In this document: piece after piece, positions 12,401 to 23,302 of the stretch
Position numbering within the stretch: position 1 is the stretch's first letter
Layout of the letters: each line of letters opens with the position of its first letter
Source: Oscheius onirici
Lineage: Eukaryota > Nematoda > Chromadorea > Rhabditida > Rhabditidae
NCBI GenBank assembly: GCA_932521025.1
Contig: OW051469.1
Coordinates: forward strand, 9,498,398-9,562,397
Reading direction: 5' to 3'
DNA: 64,000 nt
Notes under the pieces: generated by a model
The model's database searches: none
What the model saw: the letters and a program-made list of their open reading frames with translations, nothing else
What the model was told of the DNA's origin: nothing
Program-made: the position numbers and the translations under genes

Positions 12401-12756
12401 TTGATCGCGGTCTGACACAGAAAAGGTAACCATTTTTTTGCAGCATTTTAAGCCAAAAACTCAGAAAACAACGCTCTCGGGAAGTAGCCCGTCTCCAGCT
12501 CGTCGATCCCTATCACCACGGAACCGTCTGCCGCTCGCAGTACGCCATGCACGCCTTCTGTCAGGCGCTCTATTTCATCAGAAAAAAGATGAAAAATGGA
12601 CTAATACTCGACAGTTTTCCCGAGTTTTCGGCAGAAACTGGACTCTTTCGCGAAGAAACAAAATGGGCCTCGTGGAGGACGCAGAAGGAGATGTCTCTCA
12701 AAGAGGAACAGAAGAAGATGGAGAGGCTCGAACGGGTCGAAGAGAGTAATGTATAG
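9435..12756 (+). CDS. GLD-2/TUT-type poly(A) or poly(U) nucleotidyltransferase
   Basis: Eight exons: 9435-9534, 10043-10158, 10202-10398, 10441-10534, 11218-11337, 11375-11630, 12302-12425, 12465-12756; 432 aa. Catalytic palm: GSSVSGLSTTNSDIDLAVF, with metal ligands D110 and D112; the third acidic residue is probably the D of VPLIKMDF. The central domain follows, then a PAP-associated region: MPLSELIVRFVEYYSNVFD and LQLVDPYHHGTVCRSQYAMH. Proteins of this family add A or U to RNA 3' ends. The N-terminus MIRQVLKVTAFSRPFSTTEE is basic and Ser/Thr-rich, so a mitochondrial role (MTPAP-like) is possible, but GLD-2/PUP-type activity is not excluded. Introns 10535-11217 and 11631-12301 are unusually long for this locus. 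The start follows GGTTCAG by one base. Confidence 0.88.
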
Positions 12757-12927
12757 TTTTGATATAAAGTAGTTTTTTGTTTGTTTTGAAAGTGGCTAGA
12801 AGTTGAAGCTTTACTTATCTCTGTCTGTTCCTTGTCTGTGCAGAACTAGCGATACTTGGCAAAAGAAAACGTCATACTGTAAAACATCGGCATTTTCAGA
12901 TTGAAGAAGGATGTTTAGAGCTTTCCG

Positions 12928-12985
12928 ATGTTATACAAAGTTGTAGAGCAGATCAAGGACTACAACTTTGCAGAAGATCGGAAAG
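12928..12985. repeat. Hairpin repeat copy
   Basis: ACAAAGTTGTAGAGCAGATC, a short spacer, then CTACAACTTTGCAGAAGATC; the inverted halves are about 13 nt apart. Confidence 0.8.
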
Positions 12986-13449
12986 ATCGAAAATGTCGGC
13001 TTCGAGCTGAAAAAGGCCAATATCTGGATAGAGGTTTATTGCGGCGTTGACGGTAACCTGACAGACTCATTGACAATATCTTGCTTTCTATGCCAGCGTC
13101 CTGGTGATTTAGTCGTCAAGAACTGTGGTAGATTCAAAGCCACAAAGTTGTTGAAGATCCTACGAGATGAATCCGAAAATTACAGTATAAGAACAGTAGC
13201 ACGAATAGGTTTAGAATCAGGAAACTCTTTCGTAAATTTCTGCATTCAGAATGGAGAAAAGACCTTCCCAAGGGATTTCTTCACAGAGTAATAAAATAGC
13301 CGTACAGCAAAATCGCAAGAATTACAGAGAATTGAAACTGTCGAGAACGGGGACTAGGTACACAAGCGAGCAGCACATTGAGAACAGAAAGGTCCCTTTT
13401 TAGAAGTTTCTGCACAGTAATCTAATCAATTAGAAGCAACACACAGAAA

Positions 13450-13620
13450 TTTCCCTTCTTTATGGGAAGTCTGAGAATCTGCCCCACACTTCCTTGGCTC
13501 TTCCCTCCCAAGAAGTCTTTACCCGTCTGGAAGTTACCATCATAGTCTACCCGCAGAGAGCAATGTTCCCCTAACTGTTTTAACCCAGAACTAACTAACT
13601 GCTTTTGAGTTATTCAAAAG
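13450..13620. repeat. Dispersed repeat, copy 1
   Basis: Shares long stretches with 47092-47275 in the same orientation, best at CAATGTTCCCCTAACTGTTT and CTTTTGAGTT.TTCAAA near the 3' end and TTCCCTTCTTT with GAAGTCT near the 5' end. Confidence 0.75.
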
Positions 13621-13734
13621 TTTGAAAACAAAAAGTTGCTTTCGAACCTAAAGCTTTTTGTTCAAAAACACTTCTATCGTCAGAGAACACACGTAGCTTC
13701 TAGTTTGTCTTCAAAGTTTTCGTTCCTTCCAGAG

Positions 13735-16700
13735 ATGTCACCTCTTCGGCTGTTCTCCGTCGCAGCTCTTGGGATACTGCTGTCGGGAGCCGGCTACTTC
13801 TCATTCGGACTGTACAAAAAGTACCGCGAAATCTACGTCGAGAACAAGTGCGACATGACTTTTATGTGGAGGAGGATCTTCTTAATGCCAATTCCTGTGC
13901 CAAATAATGACGTTGGACGGTACTCTCTGCTGCATTATTCAGAAGGAATGCCATTTCAACCTGATTTTGTGTGAGTTCGGAGAGGGGGACAGGGACAGTG
14001 CTGGACTGAGAGACAGCTACAGTAACTGACAATGAGATAGTGACAACGAGAAAGGAAGAGAGACAATGACGCAGAGTCAGGATGAGAGACAATGAGGGAG
14101 AATATGGGAGAGGAAGAGAGTGATAAACAGTAACACTCATAGAGTCAGGGAGGACCGTTACAGTAATTGATGGTGAGACAGTAAAAGGGCAGAAACAAAG
14201 AGAAAGAGAGTCAGTGACAGGAGTGAGTGAGAGTATGCAAGAACAGAGACAGAGTGAGAAACTGTCACAGGAAGAAAAAGAAGTGAGAGACAGGAACAGC
14301 AACGGAAACAGACTGCGAGACAGTAACTGACTTTTTTGATTCGAGACGCACACAGTTAGGGATAGTAACTGGAACAGAGTGAGAGTCAGGGAGAGAAACA
14401 GAGACACTGATAGTGACAGAGACAGAGACATACAGGAATGAGTACAATTATGGAGATAGAAATACAGTAACTGACACAGAGGCAAAAGAGCATAAACAGG
14501 CAGAGAGACAGACAGTATATCAGAACTAGTGACAGAGTGAGAGTCAAGAAGAGAGACAGGAAAAGAATACAGTAAGAGACTGTTACAGTAACTGACAGAC
14601 ATTGACAGCGTCTGACAGTGACAGTGAAAATAGAAGAGTTCAGAGACAGACAGATAGTCCGAGAGAAGGACATTATTACAGTAAATCTTTCAGAGGCAGT
14701 TCAAGCGACATCCCTGTACTCTTCGTTCCCGGCAGCGGCGGTAGTGGAGCTCAAGTTCGCTCTCTGGCCTCAGTCATGCAGAACAAGACCGAAATGAAAA
14801 GAGCTCCCTTTCGAATGCATTTTTATGCTCTGGACTTTCAGGAAGTAGGCCCTTCCAATGTTTTTTACACACTTTCCCAGGAAATCTCGGCTCTCAGCGG
14901 CAACACGCTCATTCGACAGCGAAACTTTTTAATGAAGGCCATTCACATTCTCCGCGGAAAGTATCCACTTACGAAGGAAAAGATGATCTTGTTTGGTCAT
15001 TCTTTTGGCGGAGTCGTCATTCGGAGTCTGCCGCTTCATCCCGAGTTTAATCCGAACTACATGAGTCTCGTCCTGACACTGGCTGCTCCTCTTCTACAAT
15101 CTCGTGAGTTTTCGAAATGGGAAGATCAGAGAGAGAGTAGAGACTTGATGAACTACCAGTAGAGATGGTTATCAAATCCCCTCTGAAAGGAAGCAGATTG
15201 TGACTCTTTGATAACTGGATCGGATCAGATGTTCAAACATTTAGAGAGTAGTCAGAACATTCAGAAGAGTTTAGCTGTTTTAACTTTGTAAAGATCTACA
15301 ACTGAAAATCAATCGTTCAGTAAGGAAAGCCGGTCAAGAGCCTGTTTCTGTCTGATTGGACTCTCTGGAAATGAAACGTAAATAGTCAATGGGGGTAGAG
15401 TAGAACGTGGAAGTAGTCAAGAGTCATTCAGAACAAATTTCCTAGATCTCTATTGGGTCATAATGGTATTATAGAGTCAAGAGAATGATCAAGGGGATAG
15501 TTCAGAAGATGTCTACTGAAGGGGCTGAAAAGGTCGTAGTGCATCAATTAAATAAATTCAAATTTTCTTTAAGCGGTCGTCTTGGACTTCCCCATGGCCA
15601 ACTTCTACGACGAGCTGGAAGAACTTTGGGATGATGCTCCAAAACACGGTATCGATCACGTCCGCTTCTTCTCATTCAGTGGTGGAGAGAAAGATGTCCT
15701 GGTGCCTGATAGACTCGTCACTGCAGATCATGTTAGTTGGTTTCTGTTCTTATGAAGAAAAAAAACTTAAGACAATCCACCTCCCGTCTTGGTCAATCTC
15801 TGGCGTGGCGACCCCCACCGATCATCTCTGTATCTTGTGGTGTAACCAGCTCGTTCGGTACACCTCGAGAATCTTGTTTGATTACGGACAGAAAGCGACG
15901 GAAGGTCTACAGAATCCGAATCTTACACTCCAGATAGCTGATGACTTCTTAGTCAAAGAGTCGAAGCGACTTATGAAGATGAAGTGAGTGTACTATCCCT
16001 GTCCCTGTCCCTAACTACAAGTTTCCAGAGACATCATTGCTCTCAACAAGGACAAAATGAGAATGAGTCTCTCAGAGACCGGAACTGTTCTAGCCGAATC
16101 CAGTCCAAACGAGGCAGCATTTCGCCTCGACTTGTCGGATCATCTGGCCTACAGAATTCATGTACAGTGCAAGGACAGTCGTGGATACAGCTGTTCTGAG
16201 AAGCTCCGAGCAACAATTTTACATCCAAATGGACGAAGAACTTTCGGAGAAGATGGAAAACTGCATGGTATCCGTGTAAAGTCCGTCTTTTTGCGTCCGG
16301 AACAAGGCCCGAAATCGTATTTGATTCTGCAAGCGCCGGAGAACAATGTCGACTACACGATCAGTGTTGAGGAGGACTTTTTTGCCAGTTGGTACATGGT
16401 GAGTGGGGAGAGAGACAGAAAATACCATAATTTTCCATATTGTGACCAGTTACGCTTCGGATCTCATGTCTTCCGTCATCTTGGGAGCCGTCTTGCTCGT
16501 GCCAGTCATCGAACTCCTGAAAATTAGTCCCAGTACTGTTCGACTGACTTTCCTAGCCGTCTCAACTGCCGCAATAGCTGCCAGACTCTTTTATCAGGAC
16601 ATTATCGCTCTCGGAATTCTTAGCATTCTTCTGCTTCTGGATGAAGTACAGCCGTGGCTGGGGTAGGATATTTTCCTTTTACAACAGTAGTCCAGTAGTT

Positions 16701-18084
16701 ACCGGTTACTGTCCAATTGGGCAGTAGTCAGTACTCAGTAGTGAAGAGTCAGTGTCTGGAAATTAGTAGTCAAGAGTCGGGTAATCAGCAGTCAGGAGTA
16801 AGAGAGTATAAGTGATCAGAACTTATTAGTGAAGAGTCAGGTAGACAAGAGTCTTCTTGGCAGTAGTCAGGACTCAAAAGCGAGTCTGGCAGTCATAAGA
16901 CTCATAATTTTGTCAGAGACTAATGGTCTCTAGTGAAGAGTCATGTCAGTTCATAATCCGACAGTCAGTAGTCAAGACTCTGTGACTAATACAAATACTC
17001 AATGCTCAGTAGTGGAGAGTCGAGTAGGAAAGAGAGTAGTCAGTAGTCAACAGAGAGTCAGATCGAGTATCCGTAGCCAATACTGAGTATTGAAGAGTCA
17101 GGTAGACAAGAGTCTACAGTCTGGTAGTCAGTAAAAGTAAAGTTTCGCCCTATCAACGCCAGAGTTCCGAAGAATCCTATGTGAGACAAGCTCCTACTGC
17201 GTGAGGGGTCAATCTGAGGGGCCAGATCTGGTAGTCAGTAGTCAAGAGTCAGTGAGCCATAATCTGTTAGTCTTTTCTCAGTAGTTAAGGGTAGACAATA
17301 GTCAGTAGTCTACCGTCCAGCAGATAGGAGTCAAAGAGTCAGTAACCGAGTATCAGTAGGCAATACTGAGTAGGATACAGTTGAACAAGCGTCTAGCGTC
17401 TAGAGTAGTGGTCTCCACTGTCAGTAGTCAGGACTCGGCAGTGGAGAGTCGAGAGACTTCAGTCAATAGTACACTAGTCAGTAGTCAAGATGGCTCAGAA
17501 ACACTACTCTTTCGCAACCATCCCCTTCACTTTTCAGACTCCTCTTCAAGAAGCTGCATTCCCGTTACGTTTATCTCCCTCTGGCCGTTCTTCATCCCGA
17601 CCTCGCCATTATTTCTAGCCTCTTGCGTAGTCGTAGGGCTCCGTCTTCTACCATCTACCAACTAGTCCTTCTTCTTTGCTCCATTGTCGTCTTCCCGAGC
17701 ATTTTCGAGGGCGGCCTTCCGCCCAAAATCGATCTTCCCAGTCATTTTTATCGTCTCGGAGCCGATTTGACAATTGCCAATCCGGCTTGGCTCGTCTTTG
17801 CGGCGGAATTTGGCAATTCAAAGGTTTGTTCGTTTAAAAAATTCGCTGTGGGAACCAGACAGTCCTTTAAACACGATTTTTAAAGGACTGTTCGCGTCCC
17901 GCAACGAACACGTATCAGACAGCCCTTTAAAATGAAATTTTAGGGTATTCTATCAAAAATGGTCAAATTCGCTGCCGGGTACAGCTGTTTTGGGCTGCTT
18001 CTCAGTCGTCTAGTCTTCCAGCAACTTCCTCTCCATTTTTATCCTAGTCTCCTCGCCCATTTGATCTATCTTACCGGGTTCTGA
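13735..18084 (+). CDS. PGAP1: PGAP1-like GPI inositol deacylase
   Basis: ER membrane lipase that removes the acyl chain from the inositol of GPI anchors. Exons: 13735-13970, 14694-15103 (possibly split by a 36 nt intron at 14845-14880), 15574-15731, 15772-15983, 16029-16391, 16450-16662, 17538-17823, 17944-18084; 660 or 672 aa, shorter than the about 920 aa human protein. The N-terminal membrane segment is followed by ENKCDMTFM; then comes IPVLFVPGSGGSGAQVRSLA, the nucleophile elbow GHSFGG (about residue 170-182), and PTDHLCILWCNQLV, all PGAP1 hallmarks. The last exons encode several hydrophobic segments. The ATG follows CCTTCCAG. The exon 5 donor is uncertain: GTACAT at 16392 keeps the frame, GTGAGT at 16399 does not. 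Introns 1 and 6 hold low-complexity repeats. Confidence 0.9.
13975..14690 (+). repeat. GACAGA/GAGACAG low-complexity tract in PGAP1 intron 1
   Basis: About 700 nt of degenerate purine-rich GAGACAG/GACAGTAACTGACAG units fill the intron from donor to acceptor. The long antisense frame here is only a shadow of the repeat. Confidence 0.85.
16690..17520 (+). repeat. Degenerate AGTAGTCAAGAGTCAG array in PGAP1 intron 6
   Basis: Recurrent CAGTAGTCAAGAGTCAG-like units with variants GAAGAGTCAGGTAGACAAGA over about 830 nt. Similar words occur in intron 2 (15400-15500). Confidence 0.8.
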
Positions 18085-18266
18085 ACGCACATATCCTCAT
18101 TTTAATGCACATATCAATGAAAGCTTTTAAAACTTTTTTGTTTTTCACCAAAAATAGCACAAAAAAATTGTGGGTAAGATCAAGAGAGGGACAATCACGG
18201 AATGAGAGCTAAAACGACGTGATTTGTGGGAAATGGAAGTAATAAATACAGGAGAAGTGGCGAATT

Positions 18267-20573
18267 TTACTGGGTAGCGGCATCGACTGTTTCGACATCG
18301 TCCGTGCTTTCGGAATCATCGTCCTCGTCGTCGGCCGTCTCTTCTTGGTCCTGATCTTGATCCTGCTCCTGTTCCGGTTCCGTCTCGCTGCCAGGGCCCG
18401 GAACCCAGAGACCCGATTTGATGCAGCGGTCAAAGTGGTACTTGAAGACTTCGGGATCCATGTCGCCGGCGACGAGGTGCAGCCTGCCGACGTCCTGACG
18501 TTCGAAGCACTCGCGCATCTCGACGGGAAGCGACTCGAAGACTTCTTGCGGGTCGAGGCCCCCGGGAGATTGCTCGATTCTGGCGGCCTGAAATTGGAGG
18601 GAAATGTTGTGTGAAAATTAGTATTTTGACCGTTCCATAACGCAATAGCCGTATTTTTGGTCAAATAAGAACTTCACGGTTACGCATTTAAAAAAAATCA
18701 AGCAAAGTGAAAAAACCCTACCTTCTGTTCCTTCTCATATTCAGCCATAGCGGCTTCGCGCTTCTCCTTGGCACGGATGTAGAGGCGATCGCGGAAGGCT
18801 TGGACCTCATCGCGGTACATCTTCATGTACGATTCGTCAGCCTTGGCGAATCTGAAGATTTTAGCTGTTTCTAGCGAAAAAGGCGACAAACTTGGCAAAG
18901 AAGGCCTTGATGACGGTGGTGTTTGTGGCGACGGCATTGAGAGACTTGGCCAGCTCGAGAAGGTACTGCATGATGATCGTCTGCTCCGTCATGGTGTTCA
19001 GGTCGTCCTTATGGGCATCGCCCTCGATTGCCAGATTCAGACATTCGATTGTGAGATAGCTGGCCGTGTAGTCGCTGGCTAGATGAGGATTCTGGAGAAG
19101 GTACTCTTCCGTCACTTTGAGCCCCTTGAGACGACCGTACGTCTGGATCTGTGTCTCGTTCTTGTCGAAAAAGTCGTTCTGAAAATGAGGGAATAGGTTG
19201 TGGAGTAAGAATAGGCGTTTAACAAGCTTTTTTAGACAGCCCTTTAAATATTTGTTCGTTGCTTGACCTATCGACATTGGTTGCAGGATACGTACTATAC
19301 TTGAGCAGCTCGAGCCTAGACGAGCCTGTTTTTGACCCTCGAACCGGCCTGGCTCGAAGACGGCCTTTTCGAGCCGACTCGGCTCGAGCCTGCACCTTCA
19401 AATTTCTCTTCGATTTCAATGTTTAGCTTTCTGATAGTGTTTCTCGGTTCTTGTTTTAATGCATACCTTTTCTCGAATTCACTCTTTTGCCCGTTCCTTG
19501 CTTTAGTGAGTCTCACTCCTACTGTCCCTCCCCCTTGTCATTCTGTTTTCGAAATACTGGATAACTAATTTCGTAGTAACAAGTTTAGTCACAAGTCATT
19601 AATAGGAGGCTATGCTTTTGCATTCGGTAGTTCCCACACACTAACGGATTTCCAGTGGTTCAGGCCAAGTAATATGTATATGGGGGATAGTAGGTAACTT
19701 TGGCCATGGAAGGGCGTTGCAAACTTTTTTTGCAAACTAAAACTACCCTCAGCATTGCAATCTAAAACTACGCTCAAAAGAAGTTATCAGGCACTTCAGG
19801 GAATTTGGACAAAAACTTTGTTCTGAAATTTTCGCTTGGAGGCTCGTGCCGGGCCAGTCTTCGAACCGGCTCGGCTCGAAGAGGTCCGCGAGCTGGCTCG
19901 GCTCGAGACAGTTGAAAAAGAGGCTCGGCCTGTCAAAAAATCAGGCTCGGCTCGGTCTCGTAAAAAACAGGCTCGGCTCGAGCCTAAAAATTTCGGCTTG
20001 TGCCCAAGTATAATACGTACCAATGGGTGTCGCCACGAGCCATTTTTACAAGGAATGTGCTGTCCTTCAAAAAAAAGATCGAAAACCCACCATTCTGGCG
20101 CTATCTTCTTCCTCGCTGACCTTCTTCGGCTCGGGTTTCTTGTCCGAAATTTTGTTGATTCTCGACGAGGAGAAAGCCTCCTTTCCAATCGTGTCCACAT
20201 TCCAGGGCTCCAGCTTTTCGGCATCTTCGAGCTCCTGCTCCTTCTTTCGCCACTTTTCTTCCTGGTCCTTTAGCTCGGCAATTTCCTTCTCGATTTTAGA
20301 CTTTTCGTCGACGCTTGCAGCTGCCAGCTTGTCTTCCAGATCCTAAATTTTCGTGTTGGGCTTGAACAAATCATGCTAAAATACCTTCATTTTGGACGAA
20401 GACGTCTCCTTTCCCTTCTCAATTTCCTCCTTCTGCTGCTTTTTCTCGGCCATGCGCTCCAGACGAGCCTGATGTCGCCACCTGAAGAGGGACGGCGTGT
20501 CGATGTTGGGATGAGTGTCATCCTCGTCGTCGGAGACCTCAATTTTTTTCCACTTGCTGTAGTCGATGGGCAT
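18267..20573 (-). CDS. CDC37: CDC37, Hsp90 co-chaperone for kinases
   Basis: Five exons: 20385-20573, 20091-20342, 18892-19178, 18722-18851, 18267-18587; 392 aa (human 378). The N-terminal kinase-binding signature [20 protein letters not shown] and [20 protein letters not shown] is intact, including the Ser of the CK2 site in VSDDED. A coiled coil follows, then the Hsp90-binding middle domain with [19 protein letters not shown], and the C-terminal [17 protein letters not shown] and [11 protein letters not shown]. The tail is a Gln/Glu/Asp run. The start lies 2 nt after TTTTTCAG. Intron 2 (19179-20090) carries a 731 bp inverted-repeat element. The gene is divergent from the sigma receptor gene across about 1.4 kb. 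Confidence 0.96.
19289..20019. mobile_element. Non-coding element with inverted ends, CTCGGCTCGA-rich, in CDC37 intron 2
   Basis: Ends TACGTACTATACTTGAGCA (19289) and TGCCCAAGTATAATACGTA (20001) are inverted with two mismatches in 19. The interior near both ends is packed with GGCTCGGCTCGAGCC-like words in both orientations. No transposase frame is visible, so it looks like a non-autonomous DNA element (MITE-like). Confidence 0.7.
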
Positions 20574-21938
20574 CGCTGAAAAATAGGCTTTGTTGGGAAA
20601 AGTTGTAAAGAAGTGAGCAAGGAACGAGATTTTGCGAAAAATAAGGAGAAGTGTCAGGAAATTCGATATAGGAAACACGTGTGAGAAATTTGGTTACTGA
20701 GCAATGACTGCCAGCCCGTTGACCATTTTTGAGAATATTTTTGGCAAAAGGCAGAAACAACGAGAAAGTTAATGTTTTTGAAGAAAAAAACAGTGATAGG
20801 AGGAATGTGCTCACTGAGCAATGACTATGCCAACTGGGACAACGGCTAAAATATGCGCGTAAGAGCTTCACGGCTTAAGCTATGGGGAAGAAATAAGGGA
20901 AATACAATACTTTAGCACGAAAACAAGTAAAATAACACGAAGAGACAATTTGTATCGCCGTAGAAAAAAAATTGAGCGAGTGGAAAGCAACTGGAGCGGC
21001 GATAAGGGAAGCAAGCAAAAGTGAGTAATTCAATCGTGTTCTGGAAGGTTCTGGTTTCTATGGCTCGGAAGCTGTTTTTTTCTTACTTCGGTAATTACGG
21101 AGCAAAAGAAGGAAATCTAGGGGTTGAAAGAGGTTTCCACAAAGAAATAGCGGTGTTTACGTCCAAAACATAGCCTAAAGCACTACAAATCGTTGCAAAA
21201 CACAGGAGAGCGGCTGTATTTCGACAAATGAAGAAGAAGCCAGCCATCTGGCAAGCCAAACTAATCCGGAAATCCAGACAAACAGCTCGAAAATGGCAAT
21301 AAACTAATGTGATAAGTCGATTCTCGAATATTCAGCCATTCGAGTGCCCGTCTTTTACGAAGCAGCCCCAGAATCGTGTCGAGACCCAGCGGTTTCGGCA
21401 AAAAAAATTCAAAAAGGCGCGAATATGACCTCCAATTGCAGACCGTCCTTGGCCTAAATTATCTCACGTCTTTCCCGTTTGTTACCTATATTTTCGTTAC
21501 TTTTACTAATATTCTGTGTAAATATGTGTCTCAATTAGTATGAATAGGAAGTAATCGAGCTGTGCAAAGTTTTAAGGTAATAAATGGAGAAAAAATGGTT
21601 TTGTCAAGCGATTTTGTTTACTTCGTTACTTCCTGTTTTCCGTGTAATATCTTTCAGTCCTTCGTGTGCAGAGAAGCTGAACAACCATCCAAGCTATATT
21701 TTCGTGAAAATGGAATAATAGCGGATTTTTTAGCAATATTATCTCTTCCTAGTTTTGATGTAAATCCTTGTAGTCCGAGCCGAAATACGTTTGCAGATGG
21801 ACGGTCTGAGCTCGCTGAAAAAAGTTCATTTCTAAAAATTGATAAACTCTTGATTTGTATTGTCTTTTTGTCCACTTTCTCTTGTTTTCGAAGCTTCTCA
21901 TCTTTTCCAACGTCCATATATAATCCTGCTTTCAGAGA
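20574..21938. other. Divergent intergenic region, CDC37 and sigma receptor
   Basis: No gene seen. The CDC37 start follows TTTTTCAG and the sigma receptor start follows GCTTTCAG. A 133-codon frame at 21562 overlaps the start of the sigma gene in another frame and has no support. Confidence 0.5.
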
Positions 21939-23023
21939 ATGGCGTTTCTTCTTTCCAAGCTGATGAGAAATGTAGTTATTCTCTACATTATCTACAGCGC
22001 CATTCAGTGGGGCCTTAAATCGAAATCGTACACGATTTCACCGAAGGAGTTCAAGAATATCGCTGCTAAAGCAACTGGTAAGTCCTGTTTCCTCAATTTT
22101 CATGAATTTTTCTCAGGAGGTCCCCTGCAATCGGCTGTCGGATTGCTGTCAAATGACTTGAGACGCAGCTACGGCGCCGCCATCGCCCACGATGCTCCCT
22201 GGACGTCTCTCACTCTTGGCGGTCACGACTTGAGGGCTCTCTTCCTCCACGCCTCTCTGACCGAGTACCTGGCCGTCATTGGAACACCGCTGGCCAGCAG
22301 CGGACGTGTCGGACTCCATTGGAGCAATTCTTCCTGCACTGTCCTTACCGGCACCGTCACACGATTCACAGATTCTATCAGCTTTGGAAAGAAGGAAGCC
22401 TTCAAAGCCGGTATGTTTGGAAAATTTGTACGTCATAACTAGGCTGTTGATCCGATCTGCTTGCTATTGAACTGTCTGGACCATATGGTGCGAGCGAGGC
22501 GGGTACTGCAGTGTTGAGTTATGTGAAAGTACCCCGATCCAAAAAGTTTCTGGCAGCCGTCATTCCGCGCACCAACTTGCGTGCTATAGCACGCAGGTTG
22601 GTGCGCTTGTTTGCGCTGTTCGGTCTCGTCACGACTTTCTCGCTGAGCAACTCTTGCCTTGCATGTTGGTGCCTTCTCTGAAGTCAAGGCATGGTTCAGC
22701 CCAAAATTTGCTCCCCAGCCTTTCTGACTCTCCCTACCTCCCTAAGTACCAATTTTTCAGGTGACAACTTCCGTCACGGCCAGTTCGAGTCCCAGATTTA
22801 CGCCTTCTCCGACGAGACTTACGTCGTCTGCTACGGCAGAGGCGTCATCCCCTTCTCCACTCTGCCAGCGGCCCTCGGAGCCCTAGCTCACGGAGAGCCC
22901 GTCAACTTTGCCAATTTCGTCTTTGCCTACGGACAATCTGCATACAACAACGTGGCCATGACGGCAATGAAGACTTTCAACCACTACAAGGCCCGCGCCA
23001 CTGGTGGCAAGTCAGAGCTCTAG
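21939..23023 (+). CDS. SIGMAR1: ERG2 / sigma-1 receptor-like protein
   Basis: Exons 21939-22077, 22117-22410, 22761-23023; 231 aa (human 223). Start follows GCTTTCAG by 3 nt. One N-terminal hydrophobic segment (VVILYIIYSAIQW) is followed by the conserved LFLHASLTEYLAVIGTPLAS, in which E of SLTEY corresponds to a ligand-site acidic residue of the family, and TYVVCYGRGVIPFSTLPAAL. Family members sit in the ER membrane as sterol isomerase (ERG2) or ligand-binding chaperone (sigma-1). Enzyme activity cannot be told from sequence alone. Intron 1 is 39 nt. Intron 2 holds a 40 bp near-perfect palindrome. Confidence 0.93.
22567..22606. repeat. 40 bp near-perfect palindrome in sigma receptor intron 2
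   Basis: Arms of 20 nt, GCGCACCAACTTGCGTGCTA and its inverted partner, with one mismatch and no spacer. Confidence 0.9.
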
Positions 23024-23302
23024 ATTTTGTACTTTTCGCCCACGTATCTCAATTTTTGATGCATAACGACGTGTATAAGCTTATTAGACTCTTCTCCCTA
23101 ATTTTTTTATATAGTCCATTTTAAACCGGTTTCTTTTACGAATAAGTCTGAAAATACATATTTTATTCACATACCGTTTGGTCACAGGGATCGTAACAAA
23201 AAACTAGGGGAAAATCATACAGGGAACCCGGATTTCCTGAGGGTGGGAGGAGCTGAAAGATTATAGCACAATTATGAAAAGTTTGAGGTAATTCTAGGCC
23301 TA

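Larger units (their letters stand above)
12757..13734. other. Intergenic region between the nucleotidyltransferase and PGAP1
   Basis: No gene seen. It holds a hairpin repeat (12928-12985) and one copy of a dispersed repeat (13450-13620). A 107-codon frame at 12968 starts inside the hairpin repeat and shows no family match. Confidence 0.55.

Noticed and set aside
12968..13291. 107-codon frame
   Set aside because: It begins inside a hairpin repeat, has no family features and no splice or polyadenylation context.
13862..14602. 246-codon antisense frame
   Set aside because: It lies on the GACAG low-complex tract of PGAP1 intron 1 and overlaps exon 1; its Ser/Leu-rich translation is a by-product of the repeat.
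21562..21963. 133-codon frame upstream of the sigma receptor
   Set aside because: It ends in another frame within the sigma receptor start exon and has no recognised features.
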